From Betaproteobacteria bacterium Ga0077540 (GTDB lineage: Bacteria > Pseudomonadota > Gammaproteobacteria > Burkholderiales > Methylophilaceae), in contig LNEP01000001.1 in assembly GCA_001464125.1 (NCBI GenBank), forward strand, positions 405,935 to 469,934: a stretch of DNA of 64,000 bases. The letters are read 5' to 3'. A model generated the notes under the pieces. It did not search any database, was not told the origin of the DNA, and worked only from the letters and a program-made list of their open reading frames with translations. Below are positions 1 through 9,278 of the stretch, one piece after another (within the stretch, counting starts at the first letter, position 1; the number at the start of each line of letters is the position of its first letter). Both the position numbers and the translations under genes were made by a program.

Positions 1-2164
1 CGATTGAGAGCGGCTGGTTCATCCACGGTACATATTCAGTTTGTATGCCTGCATTGTTACCCAAGTTACTACCACCATAACAGGCTGCATCGCTATTAAA
101 TAGTTCGTGATAACTGCCTTCTGAAGGTACGCCAATACGGTATGACTGTCTGGGTACAGGTGTAAAATTAAGCACTATTATAGCAAAACTATCATCAGTT
201 CCGCGTCTGATATAACTGATAATCGATTGATCTGCGTCATGACAATCAATCCAGCCAAATCCTCTAGACTCAAAATCTAGGCTATGAAGCGCATTCTGAT
301 TGTTGTACAAGTGGTTTAAGTCTTTACACAGTTGCTGTATGCCGCGGTGATAAGTATTACCTTCGTAATCCTCTTGTAGTAAATGCCAATCTAAACTCGT
401 ATTGACGTTCCACTCTCGACCTTGCCCAAATTCGTTACCCATAAAATTGAGCTTTTTGCCGGGGGAGGTGGCCTGCAATGTCATTAACAAACGCAGGTTT
501 GCAAACTTCTGCCAAGCATCTCCTGGCATTTTGTCTAGCAGTGATCGTTTACCATGTACGACCTCATCATGTGAGAACGGCAGAACAAAGTTTTCGCTGT
601 AAGCGTAAAGCTGGCCAAAAGTCAGCTTGTCATGATGATATTTCCGATGTACAGAATCTTCTTCCATGTACGCTAGGGTGTCATTCATCCAACCCATATT
701 CCACTTCATACTAAAGCCAAGACCGCCAGTGTAGACTGGACGCGAGACAGCCGGCCAAGCGGTAGACTCTTCGGCGATAGTTAGCACGCCAGGAAAATCT
801 TCCCCCACCATCATGTTTAATTGTTTCAAAAACTCAATGACGTCTAAATTCTCACGCCCACCATACTTGTTGGGCAGCCATTCACCAGCTTTGCGTGAGT
901 AATCTAGGTAAAGCATTGAGGCTACCGCATCTACACGCAACCCGTCGATATGAAACTCTTGTAGCCAGTAGTAGGCGTTACTCATCAAAAAGTTACGCAC
1001 TTCATTACGGCCATAATTAAAAATATAAGTACCCCAATCTTGATGCTCACCTAACCTTGGGTCTTCATGCTCATATAGCGCGGTACCATCAAAACGCGCC
1101 AGTGCCCAATCATCTTTGGGGAAGTGGCCGGGTACCCAGTCCAAAATCACGCCAATATTGGCTTGGTGAAACGTATCAATCAAATAGCGCAAATCGTCTG
1201 GTGAGCCAAAACGGTTAGTCACACCAAAGTAGCCAGTGGTTTGATAGCCCCAAGATTCATTCAGTGGATGCTCAGTAATTGGCAGCAGCTCAACATGGGT
1301 GTAGCCCATGTTGACCACGTGCGGCACCAGTGTTTTAGCCAGCTCTCGGTAGCTTAAAAAATGGCCCTGCGCATTCCGTTGCCAACTACCCAAGTGCACC
1401 TCATAACAATTAAATGGGGCATGTAGCCAATCATTAGCCTTTCGCTGTTGCAACCAAGACTGATCTGACCACTGGTGTTGGCTTTGGCTTACCTTAGCAG
1501 CCGTGCCCGGTTTTTGTTCAAACTCAGTACCATACGGGTCTGTTTTGACAAGAATATGACCAGTATGGCGATTGCGTATTTCAAACTTGTATAAATCGTA
1601 CGTAGTGAGATGAGGGATAAAGATTTCCCATACACCGCTGCTACCATGCGCGCGCATGCTGTGGATGCGGCCATCCCATTGATTGAAGTTGCCAATCACG
1701 CTTACACGCTCTGCATTGGGCGCCCATACTGCAAAACGTACGCCCATAACACCTTGTTGGCTTCGTGTTTGCGCCCCAAGTGTTTTATAGGCTTGCTTGA
1801 GTCTGCCTTCGCCAAACAAATAGAGTTCGTCTTGGGTAATGGATGCTTGGAAGGTATAAGGGTCGTACGCTTCAAAACTACGTTTGCCTATATCTACTTT
1901 TAGCAAACAGGGGGTACTGATTTCAACTTGGCTGGTGTATTCGAACAATCCTTTGCGATGAGAATGCGTGAGTGCTACCCAATCGCCACTCACTTTAACG
2001 TGCACATGATCTGCGTGTGGATTGAATACTCTTAAAATGAATTGATCAGCAAGCGCATGCACACCCAGAAAACTGAAAGGGTCGTGATGGGTAGCATCTA
2101 ATACTCTTTGCAAGTTGAGTTTATCGCTATTAGTGATAGAGCTGGATTGTATATTTTTTACCAA
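1..2164 (-). CDS. glgB: 1,4-alpha-glucan branching enzyme (3' end cut by window edge)
   Basis: Cytoplasmic GH13 enzyme that moves alpha-1,4-glucan segments to make the alpha-1,6 branches of glycogen. The frame stays open to the left edge, so the last few dozen residues lie outside. Visible landmarks are HDPFSFLGVH near the N-terminus, HIDGLRVDAVA carrying the GH13 nucleophile Asp (about 910-935), LTIAEESTAWP carrying the acid/base Glu (about 750-785) and NNAGIQTEYVPWMNQP at the far end. About 721 codons are present against roughly 730 in the family, so nearly all of it is here. No ATG lies near the conserved start; I chose TTG at 2164, preceded by a weak GAG box. It is divergent from glgC, which acts just before it in glycogen synthesis. 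Confidence 0.95.
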   Translation of the reverse strand, partial: MVKNIQSSSITNSDKLNLQRVLDATHHDPFSFLGVHALADQFILRVFNPHADHVHVKVSGDWVALTHSHRKGLFEYTSQVEISTPCLLKVDIGKRSFEAYDPYTFQASITQDELYLFGEGRLKQAYKTLGAQTRSQQGVMGVRFAVWAPNAERVSVIGNFNQWDGRIHSMRAHGSSGVWEIFIPHLTTYDLYKFEIRNRHTGHILVKTDPYGTEFEQKPGTAAKVSQSQHQWSDQSWLQQRKANDWLHAPFNCYEVHLGSWQRNAQGHFLSYRELAKTLVPHVVNMGYTHVELLPITEHPLNESWGYQTTGYFGVTNRFGSPDDLRYLIDTFHQANIGVILDWVPGHFPKDDWALARFDGTALYEHEDPRLGEHQDWGTYIFNYGRNEVRNFLMSNAYYWLQEFHIDGLRVDAVASMLYLDYSRKAGEWLPNKYGGRENLDVIEFLKQLNMMVGEDFPGVLTIAEESTAWPAVSRPVYTGGLGFSMKWNMGWMNDTLAYMEEDSVHRKYHHDKLTFGQLYAYSENFVLPFSHDEVVHGKRSLLDKMPGDAWQKFANLRLLMTLQATSPGKKLNFMGNEFGQGREWNVNTSLDWHLLQEDYEGNTYHRGIQQLCKDLNHLYNNQNALHSLDFESRGFGWIDCHDADQSIISYIRRGTDDSFAIIVLNFTPVPRQSYRIGVPSEGSYHELFNSDAACYGGSNLGNNAGIQTEYVPWMNQPLSI

Positions 2165-2228
2165 AATTTTCTCGTTAATTTTTGTGAATTAAATGTGATA
2201 AAGTAAGTTCTAGCGCCGTCAAGGTGAT

Positions 2229-2234
2229 TATAAT
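2229..2234 (+). promoter_or_regulatory. Possible -10 box of glgC
   Basis: A perfect TATAAT lies in the 133-bp gap between the divergent glgB and glgC starts, about 64 bp before the glgC ATG. I do not see a good -35 box at the expected distance, so this is only a candidate. The gap shows no other clear site. Confidence 0.3.
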
Positions 2235-2297
2235 GCAGTTGTAAGGGTTTGAGATGTAATTCGATGTGATAGTAACGAGCTAGGTTAGGAAATCAAG

Positions 2298-3620
2298 ATG
2301 TCATCATCCATTCAAGAAGAAGAACGTAGAAAAGTTAATCGGCGGCAAGAACGTCCCTCTGATCGATTTATTAGTAACCTCACAAAAAACACCGTCGCTA
2401 TTATCTTGGCGGGTGGTCGCGGTAGCCGTTTAAAGAACCTCACCGATTGGCGAGCGAAGCCCGCTGTACAATTTGGGGGTAAATTCCGCATTATTGATTT
2501 TCCGCTCTCCAATTGCATTAACTCGGGCATTCGCCGCATTAACGTGGCTACCCAATATAAAGCACAGAGCTTGATTCAGCATATCCAGCGTGGTTGGGGC
2601 TTCTTACGCGGTGAGTTTAATGAGTATGTGAATATCATCCCGGCGCAGCAGCGCTTGAGCGAAGACTGGTACAAAGGTACGGCAGATGCCGTATATCAAA
2701 ATATAGACCTGTTAAGAGAGAATGGTGGTGAGTACATTCTGGTATTGGCTGGGGATCATATCTATAAAATGGACTATGGCAAGATGTTAGCTACGCACGC
2801 TCGCAGCAATGCGGATATGACGATTGCTTGTATTAATGTGCCGTTGGAAGATGCTAAGGGCTTTGGTGTGTTGGCAGTGGATGAGTCTGACCGTGTCATT
2901 GAGTTTGCAGAAAAGCCGGATAATCCAAAACATATCCCCGGCAACACGGAACAAGCATTTGCAAGTATGGGTATATATATTTTCAATGCCAAATTCTTAT
3001 ATGAGCAGTTGATTCGTGATGCGGGTGAGAAAAAGTCTTCACATGACTTTGGCGGCGACATTATTCCGTACATCATCAATAAATACCGCGTGCAGGCGCA
3101 TCGCTTTACTGATAGCTGCGTAGGTGCATTGGACGATAACTATTATTGGCGCGATGTGGGAACCATAGATGCTTACTGGGAAGCCAATATGGAGCTCACT
3201 AAAGTGGTGCCGGAGCTGAATTTATACGATAGGGAATGGCCAATTTGGACATACCAAGAGCAGTTGCCACCGGCTAAATTTGTCTTTAATGATGAAGGTC
3301 GTACTGGTAAAGCTACAGATTCATTAGTGTCCGGTGGTTGTTTGATTAGTGGCTCATGCGTGACCAGCTCAGTGCTGTTTTCGGATGTGCATGTTAACGA
3401 CTACTGTACGATTGAGGGTTCTGTGGTGTTGCCAAAAGTGACGATTAACAGAAATGTGGTGCTTAAAAATGTGGTGATAGACCGTGGCTGTGAAATTCCA
3501 GAAGGCATGAAGATAGGCGTGGATTTGGCATTGGATGCTAAACGTTTCTATGTGTCTGAAAAAGGTATTGTGCTAGTAACACCGGATATGTTAGGTCAAG
3601 ATCTATATAGAGTTGTATAG
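2298..3620 (+). CDS. glgC: Glucose-1-phosphate adenylyltransferase
   Basis: Makes ADP-glucose from glucose-1-phosphate and ATP, the committed step of bacterial glycogen synthesis in the cytoplasm. The 440-residue protein carries the nucleotidyltransferase signature [20 protein letters not shown] (about residues 38-57), followed by [15 protein letters not shown], then WYKGTADAV, the substrate region FAEKPDNPK, and a left-handed beta-helix-like C-terminus ([18 protein letters not shown]). Length matches the family. The start is ATG 2298, with AGGA about 8 nt upstream. It opens a plus-strand block with the GH57 enzyme, malQ and a sugar kinase, so glycogen synthesis and breakdown genes sit together. 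Confidence 0.97.
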   Translation: MSSSIQEEERRKVNRRQERPSDRFISNLTKNTVAIILAGGRGSRLKNLTDWRAKPAVQFGGKFRIIDFPLSNCINSGIRRINVATQYKAQSLIQHIQRGWGFLRGEFNEYVNIIPAQQRLSEDWYKGTADAVYQNIDLLRENGGEYILVLAGDHIYKMDYGKMLATHARSNADMTIACINVPLEDAKGFGVLAVDESDRVIEFAEKPDNPKHIPGNTEQAFASMGIYIFNAKFLYEQLIRDAGEKKSSHDFGGDIIPYIINKYRVQAHRFTDSCVGALDDNYYWRDVGTIDAYWEANMELTKVVPELNLYDREWPIWTYQEQLPPAKFVFNDEGRTGKATDSLVSGGCLISGSCVTSSVLFSDVHVNDYCTIEGSVVLPKVTINRNVVLKNVVIDRGCEIPEGMKIGVDLALDAKRFYVSEKGIVLVTPDMLGQDLYRVV

Positions 3621-3672
3621 AAATCAATTAATTAATAGATTAACTTAAAGTAAATTGTAAGGAATAAAACGC

Positions 3673-5394
3673 TTGCACATGCCAACTTCTTCTAGATTGT
3701 ATTTGAACCTGTACTGGCATATGCACCAGCCGGATTACCGAGATTTAAGCACAGGCGAGTACGTATTGCCTTGGACATATCTGCATGCCATGAAAGACTA
3801 TAGCGATATGGTCTATCACTTGGAGCAGAACCCTAAAGCCCGTGCTAGTTTTAATTTTGTGCCAATTCTGCTTGAGCAGTTGGTGGATTATTCCGAACAT
3901 TTTTCAACAGGCAAACTACGCGACCCATTGCTTGCCTTACTCGTCGAGCCTGATTTAGAGAATATTTCCCCCGAGCAATGTCGACTGATTGTCGAAAGTT
4001 GCTTTAAATCGCATCATGAAAAGATGCTTAGTCCTTTCCCACACTATCAGCGTTTATTGCAGTTATTCCAACTGATTGAGCCGGTTATGGAGAATAATGA
4101 CTTCCATTATTTATCGGCACAGTACAAAGCTGATTTGCTGGTGTGGTATCACTTGGCATGGTGTGGCGAGAGCTTGCGACGTGAGAATAAGCTAATACAA
4201 CACCTGATGCAAAAAGGGTTACTATTCACGTTAGAAGAGCGTCAGCAGTTACTTGATGTGATTGGTACGACCATTAAAAACCTAATACCGCGCTACAAAA
4301 AATTGATGGAAAAAGGGCAGGTTGAACTTTCAACCACGCCTTATTACCATCCAATTTTACCTTTGCTACTTGATTTCACCTCGACCAAAGATGCAATGCC
4401 AGATGCGCCATTGCCAGAGCATGCGCGTTACGATGACGGGGTAAACCGTGCTCGCGCACATATTGAATCAGCTCGTAAATACCATCAAGAATTATTTGGT
4501 AGCTTACCCAAAGGTATGTGGCCGGCAGAGGGTGCTGTATCACATGGAGCCTTATCGCTATTGGCGGAACACGGTGTGCAATGGGCAGCCACAGGGCAAG
4601 GTGTATTAGCCAACAGTTTAATTAAATCCCACCTGAGTGCCGAAGACAGGCATCAGTACTTGTACCAGCCATACAGAGTCACCAATGGCAAAAATGATGT
4701 GCTGTGCTTTTTCAGGGATGATGCGCTGTCTGACAAGATTGGCTTTGAATACGCCAAAATGCATTCTACCGATGCCGTGAATGATTTTATGCGTAACTTA
4801 GATGAAATTTTGGCCGCAACCCCCAAAGGCCAATGCAAAGTGGTTAGCGTGATTCTGGATGGTGAGAATGCTTGGGAATATTATCCCTATAACGGTTATT
4901 ACTTTTTAAAAGAGTTGTATCAGGCTCTAGCCAATCACTCAGCCATTACTATGACTACCTTTAGCGACATTATTAAGATGCAACATACCGGACAATTACC
5001 GCCAGCAAAAATATTGCCGCAAGTATCCGCGGGAAGCTGGGTGTATGGCACCTTTAGCACTTGGATTGGTAGTGAAGCCAAAAACTTGGCTTGGGATTTG
5101 TTGTGTAAAGCCAAAAAGGTATACGATCAAACTATTAATACATTGCCTACCGCACAGCAGCAGGCGTGCGAGCGCCAGTTAGCTATCTGCGAAGGTTCAG
5201 ACTGGTTTTGGTGGTTCGGCGATTACAACGCTTCTGACAGTGTGAAAAGTTTTGACCGTTTATACCGACTAAACTTAATCAACTTGTATCAGTTGTTAAA
5301 ACAGGCAGTGCCAGAGAACTTGCATCAACCTATTAGTCAAGGCGGTGGCAATGCCGAAAACGCAGGCACTATGCGTAGAGGACAGGATACTTAA
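3673..5394 (+). CDS. GH57 family glycoside hydrolase (amylase or glucanotransferase type)
   Basis: Predicted cytoplasmic glycoside hydrolase family 57 enzyme acting on alpha-glucans. The N-terminus LYLNLYWHMHQPDYRD is the GH57 opening motif; GMWPAEGAVS (about residue 280) carries the catalytic Glu, and ILDGENAWEYYPYNG (about residue 395) the catalytic Asp. Start choice: AAGGA at 3659-3663 is 9 nt from TTG 3673 but 15 nt from ATG 3679, so TTG is preferred. The stop overlaps the malQ start (TAATG), which suggests translational coupling. Whether it hydrolyses or transfers glucan cannot be told from sequence. Function in glycogen turnover is inferred from the neighbours. Confidence 0.9.
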   Translation: MHMPTSSRLYLNLYWHMHQPDYRDLSTGEYVLPWTYLHAMKDYSDMVYHLEQNPKARASFNFVPILLEQLVDYSEHFSTGKLRDPLLALLVEPDLENISPEQCRLIVESCFKSHHEKMLSPFPHYQRLLQLFQLIEPVMENNDFHYLSAQYKADLLVWYHLAWCGESLRRENKLIQHLMQKGLLFTLEERQQLLDVIGTTIKNLIPRYKKLMEKGQVELSTTPYYHPILPLLLDFTSTKDAMPDAPLPEHARYDDGVNRARAHIESARKYHQELFGSLPKGMWPAEGAVSHGALSLLAEHGVQWAATGQGVLANSLIKSHLSAEDRHQYLYQPYRVTNGKNDVLCFFRDDALSDKIGFEYAKMHSTDAVNDFMRNLDEILAATPKGQCKVVSVILDGENAWEYYPYNGYYFLKELYQALANHSAITMTTFSDIIKMQHTGQLPPAKILPQVSAGSWVYGTFSTWIGSEAKNLAWDLLCKAKKVYDQTINTLPTAQQQACERQLAICEGSDWFWWFGDYNASDSVKSFDRLYRLNLINLYQLLKQAVPENLHQPISQGGGNAENAGTMRRGQDT

Positions 5395-6836
5395 TGGTGC
5401 AATCATGTCAGCAGATACGGAGTGCAGGTGTACTTTTACATATTAGTTCATTACCCGGCGGCGATTTAGGCAAAGATGCCTTTCGCTTTGTTGATTTTCT
5501 AGCCGCCAGCGGTGTTAGTGTGTGGCAAACACTACCTATCAACATGCCGCATAGCGATAACTCACCCTATCAGTGTTTATCTGCCCATGCAGGTAATCCG
5601 GCATTTATTAGCTTAGATAGGTTGGTAGAGCAGGGCTTGATTACGATTGAGCAAAGTCAAGGGTGCCGTATTGCAGCGCTTAAGGCTGCTCATACTGCCG
5701 CTAAGCATTTGCCAATCTATGATGACTTTATCCAGTTTTGCCAGCAACATCAAAATTGGCTCAATGACTTTTCTTTGTATTTACTGTTAAGAGAACAGCG
5801 ACATCACCAAGGTTGGTTTGATTGGCCGAAACAACTTAAAAATCGTGCGCCGCAAGTGTTAGAAAAGCTGAAAAATCAACACGTAGATGAAATCAACCAG
5901 ATTCAATTCGTGCAGTATTTGTTTTTCTCGCAGTGGGCAGCGCTAAAAACCTATGCCAATAGTAAGCAAGTACAGTTGTTTGGCGACATTCCTATTTTTG
6001 TAGCGTATGACAGTGCGGACGTCTGGGCGAAGCCGCATTTATTTAAGCTTGATGAAAACATGCATATGACGGTAGTGGCTGGAGTGCCGCCAGATTACTT
6101 TTCGGCCACCGGCCAGCGCTGGGGAAATCCGCATTACCAATGGGATGTCATGGCTAAAGATGATTATGCTTGGTGGGTGGCACGTTTGCATACACAAGCT
6201 GAGCTATTTGATTTGATTAGAATTGACCATTTCCGAGGGTTGGAAGCTGCTTGGGAAATCCCCGCGCACGAAGAGACTGCCATTGGTGGTGCTTGGGCCG
6301 TAGCGCCCGGAGATGCACTGCTGGCAAGCATTTATCGGCATTTACCGCACATTCACTTGGTTGCAGAGGATCTAGGTGTTATTACGCCTGAAGTCGATGC
6401 ACTAAGACAAAAATACGCTTTACCAGGCATGAAGATTTTGCAATTTGCGTTTGGTGGTGATGAATCCAACCCTTATTTGCCGGAACATATTGACGTTAAT
6501 AGTGTTGTATACACAGGCACACATGATAACGACACTACGCTGGGATGGTATCGTCAAGCAGAGGCGAATGTCATAGAGCACTTGCATCGCTACTTGGGTA
6601 GCACCACGCCAGATATGCCTAAAGCGTTGATTGATTTGGTGATGTATAGCCAAGGTTATTTGGCAATTGTTCCCATGCAAGATGTGCTAGGTTTGGACAG
6701 TGATAGCCGGATGAACACGCCTGGTACGATTGTAAACAACTGGCTTTGGCGATTTGAGTGGTCTCAATTGACTTGGCAACACCAACAAGCGCTTAAAGAA
6801 GTGGTTGAAGCTTCAGAGCGAAGCGTACATGGCTAA
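5394..6836 (+). CDS. malQ: 4-alpha-glucanotransferase (amylomaltase)
   Basis: Transfers maltodextrin segments and releases glucose, recycling the short chains left by glycogen breakdown (GH77, cytoplasm). The 480-residue protein is of the short Thermus-like type, not the longer E. coli type. Motifs: SAGVLLHISSLPG at the N-terminus, LIRIDHFRGLEAAWEIP with the nucleophile Asp (about residue 275), LVAEDLGVITPEV with the Glu (about 325), YTGTHDNDTTLGWY (about 375) and the GTIVNNWLWRF end. The ATG overlaps the stop of the GH57 gene. The 3' end overlaps the sugar kinase start by 8 nt, so the four genes are probably one operon. Confidence 0.96.
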   Translation: MVQSCQQIRSAGVLLHISSLPGGDLGKDAFRFVDFLAASGVSVWQTLPINMPHSDNSPYQCLSAHAGNPAFISLDRLVEQGLITIEQSQGCRIAALKAAHTAAKHLPIYDDFIQFCQQHQNWLNDFSLYLLLREQRHHQGWFDWPKQLKNRAPQVLEKLKNQHVDEINQIQFVQYLFFSQWAALKTYANSKQVQLFGDIPIFVAYDSADVWAKPHLFKLDENMHMTVVAGVPPDYFSATGQRWGNPHYQWDVMAKDDYAWWVARLHTQAELFDLIRIDHFRGLEAAWEIPAHEETAIGGAWAVAPGDALLASIYRHLPHIHLVAEDLGVITPEVDALRQKYALPGMKILQFAFGGDESNPYLPEHIDVNSVVYTGTHDNDTTLGWYRQAEANVIEHLHRYLGSTTPDMPKALIDLVMYSQGYLAIVPMQDVLGLDSDSRMNTPGTIVNNWLWRFEWSQLTWQHQQALKEVVEASERSVHG

Positions 6837-7749
6837 AGCAATTGGTATTGATGTAGGCGGCACCAACTTAAGAGTGGGGGTGTTTGATGACCATCAATTA
6901 TTACAAGAAACGCGCTTTCAAGCTGATTTTTCCCAGATATGTCACACATGCGCACCACAGGAGGCATGGGAGAAAATCATCTCTACCACTGCTGAAGGTA
7001 TACGTAATGTACTGGTGCAGTTTCCGGAAGTACAACATATTGGCATTGGCTTCCCTGGTTTCATTGACCCCAAAACACAGACAGTCGCGCAATCTCCAAA
7101 CTTTCCCGGCCTAAAGAATGTAAATTTAGCGCAAGATTTGGCGCATGTGCTACAGAAAAAGGTAATTGTAGAGAACGATGCACTTGCTGCAGCTTATGGT
7201 GAATATTGCTTGGCAGATAAGCCAGCCACTGGCCTCATCTATTTGGGCTTAGGTACTGGCTTAGGTGGTGGTTTTATTCACTCAGGCACTCCGTTTGCAG
7301 GGCACCATGGAGTTGCGATGGAGGTAGGTCACATCATTGTTGAGCCTAATGGTCGTTTGTGTGGCTGTGGTAATCATGGCTGTGTTGAACAGTATGCTTC
7401 AGCCAGTGGTGTGATGATGAGTTATCAATTGTTGACGAACCAACGTTTGAACGCTCATGAAATTGCCCAGTTAGCAGATGGAGGAGATGCCTCAGCTTTG
7501 GTTGCCTATCAGCAAGCTGGAGACAGTTTGGCGCAGATGTTGGCTAGTGTTGTGAAGGTGCTGGATGTTCCCACTATTGTGATTGGTGGCGGTATGGCGC
7601 ATGCATGGCATTTGATGCGTGCGAGTTTTGAAAGTAGATTAGAGGCTGACTTAATTCCGGTGCTGCGCGGAAAGTTGCTGGTGAAACCATCAAAAACTGG
7701 AGATATCGCGGGAATGCTTGGCGCCTCTCTGCTGGCTAGGCATTGGTAA
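6829..7749 (+). CDS. ROK family glucokinase-like sugar kinase
   Basis: ATP-dependent hexose kinase of the ROK family, most likely phosphorylating the glucose released by MalQ. Visible: phosphate-1 motif GIDVGGTNLRVGVF at the N-terminus, VENDALAAAYGEY with the catalytic Asp, GLGTGLGGGFI, and the ROK zinc motif GRLCGCGNHGCVEQYAS. I chose ATG 6829, because the frame upstream of it is not conserved and a GAGCGA box precedes it. It overlaps malQ by 8 nt. At the 3' end it overlaps the convergent queG by 14 bp. Specificity for glucose rather than another hexose is inferred from the operon. Confidence 0.9.
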   Translation: MAKAIGIDVGGTNLRVGVFDDHQLLQETRFQADFSQICHTCAPQEAWEKIISTTAEGIRNVLVQFPEVQHIGIGFPGFIDPKTQTVAQSPNFPGLKNVNLAQDLAHVLQKKVIVENDALAAAYGEYCLADKPATGLIYLGLGTGLGGGFIHSGTPFAGHHGVAMEVGHIIVEPNGRLCGCGNHGCVEQYASASGVMMSYQLLTNQRLNAHEIAQLADGGDASALVAYQQAGDSLAQMLASVVKVLDVPTIVIGGGMAHAWHLMRASFESRLEADLIPVLRGKLLVKPSKTGDIAGMLGASLLARHW

Positions 7750-8806
7750 GGTGTTGACTTAACGCCCAAGCAACGTGCTCTCTAACAATAGATTCGTTAT
7801 CGTTGACACGCGTTTGCAAGGCTTTAATTACCTTTGGTGAGGTTTCTGCATTACCTAAACCTACTGCAATATTGCGTAACCATTGTATGTAACCAATTCG
7901 GTAAATAGCACTCCCAGCCATCTTTTGCTGAAACTCTGCTTCGCTCCAACCGAAACAAGTGACCAAGTCTATGTCATCAAGGCCGTGACGCACATAAAAG
8001 TCACGCTCTTGAGTGATTTCTGCAAATTTGTTCCAGGGGCAAATCAACTGACAGTCGTCACAGCCATACACACGATTACCAATCAATGGCCTGAATTCTT
8101 CGGGTATCGCTGATTTTAATTCGATGGTGAGGTATGAGATACAGCGACGCGCATCTACTTCATAAGGAGCGACGATTGCTTGCGTGGGGCAGATATCCAG
8201 ACAAGCTGTGCAAGAGCCGCAGTGCGCACTCGCTGGTGGGTCAATCGGTAAAGGTAAGTTGGTGTAAATCTCCCCCAAAAAAAACCAAGAACCATGGTCT
8301 TTATTAATGAGCAATGTGTGTTTGCCGCGCCAACCCAATCCAGCCTTTTCTGCCAGCGCAACCTCTAGTACCGGTGCACTATCGGTGAATACGCGGTACT
8401 CGACTTCTTGCGTGGCTGCCTGTATTTTGTCGCATAGTTGCTGTAATTTTTGGCGTAGTACCTTGTGATAGTCACGACCTAATGCGTATCTGGAAATAAA
8501 TGCCTTACTTGATTCACGCATGACTTGCCAACTATCTCTGGCATTAGGTGGCTTGTAATCTAATCGAACAGAGATAACACGGCAGGTATTCGGGACTAAT
8601 TCTTGCGGACGGGTGCGCTTGGTACCATGTTTTGCCATATAATGCATTTCACCATGAAAGCCTTTTTCAATCCAAGCTTGATGCGCTTGTTCGGCACTAT
8701 GCAAGTCAGTATCCGTAATGCCAACCTCTGCAAAACCCAATGCTTGTCCCCATCGCTTAATGTCGACAGCCAGTTGGGCAAACGCGTTATCTGAGTGAGT
8801 ATGCAT
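7736..8806 (-). CDS. queG: Epoxyqueuosine reductase
   Basis: Cobalamin- and iron-sulfur-dependent enzyme that reduces epoxyqueuosine to queuosine at tRNA position 34, the last step of queuosine synthesis. The 356-residue protein has a reductive-dehalogenase-like N-terminal part (ISVRLDYKPP, SRYALGRDYHKVLRQKL, GWRGKHTLLIN) and two 4Fe-4S motifs, HCGSCTACLDICPTQAI and GCDDCQLICPWNKFA, followed by a HEAT-like tail. The start ATG at 8806 shares bases with the tsaE start on the other strand. The stop overlaps the ROK kinase end. Confidence 0.96.
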   Translation of the reverse strand: MHTHSDNAFAQLAVDIKRWGQALGFAEVGITDTDLHSAEQAHQAWIEKGFHGEMHYMAKHGTKRTRPQELVPNTCRVISVRLDYKPPNARDSWQVMRESSKAFISRYALGRDYHKVLRQKLQQLCDKIQAATQEVEYRVFTDSAPVLEVALAEKAGLGWRGKHTLLINKDHGSWFFLGEIYTNLPLPIDPPASAHCGSCTACLDICPTQAIVAPYEVDARRCISYLTIELKSAIPEEFRPLIGNRVYGCDDCQLICPWNKFAEITQERDFYVRHGLDDIDLVTCFGWSEAEFQQKMAGSAIYRIGYIQWLRNIAVGLGNAETSPKVIKALQTRVNDNESIVREHVAWALSQHLTNA

Positions 8807-9278
8807 GGATAAGCGTGATTTTACACAGGTTTTAAGGGATGAAGCGGCTACGCTGCAAGCAGGTCAGCGTTTTTCTCGTTATTTGCCTACAGGATTTACA
8901 GTGTTTTTACATGGTGATTTAGGTGCTGGTAAAACAACCTTTATCCGTGGTGTGTTGCAAGGATTAGGTTATCAGGGTAAAGTTAAAAGCCCTACTTACA
9001 CTTTAGTAGAGCCATATGAGCTTCCGGATGTTACACTCTATCATTTTGATTTATATAGGTTAATTGACGAAGAAGAGTGGGAAGAAGCCGGGTTCAGAGA
9101 CTATTTCAACGCGAGCAGCATCTGCATGATTGAATGGCCGGAAAAAGCACAATCGTTGCTTCCTTCGGCCGATATAGAAGTGCATTTGCTACATCAACCC
9201 GATGGCAGGGAAATACAGTTTCAAGCCAACACTGCTGTTGCAAAACAGGTAATACAACAATTTGAACAAGATGATTAA
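8805..9278 (+). CDS. tsaE: tRNA threonylcarbamoyladenosine biosynthesis ATPase TsaE
   Basis: Small P-loop ATPase that works with TsaB and TsaD to make t6A37 on ANN-decoding tRNAs. At 157 residues it has family size. Walker A is HGDLGAGKTTFIRG, followed by KSPTYTLVEPYEL and LYHFDLYRL, both typical of TsaE. A GAGTGAG box sits about 6 nt before ATG 8805. The start codon and the divergent queG start share one CATG. Its last 8 nt overlap the start of amiC, a tsaE-amiC order common in proteobacteria. Confidence 0.96.
   Translation: MDKRDFTQVLRDEAATLQAGQRFSRYLPTGFTVFLHGDLGAGKTTFIRGVLQGLGYQGKVKSPTYTLVEPYELPDVTLYHFDLYRLIDEEEWEEAGFRDYFNASSICMIEWPEKAQSLLPSADIEVHLLHQPDGREIQFQANTAVAKQVIQQFEQDD

Noticed and set aside
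402..1903. Plus-strand open frames of 60-97 codons
   Set aside because: They lie opposite the clear glgB coding strand and encode no recognisable protein; glgB explains the region.
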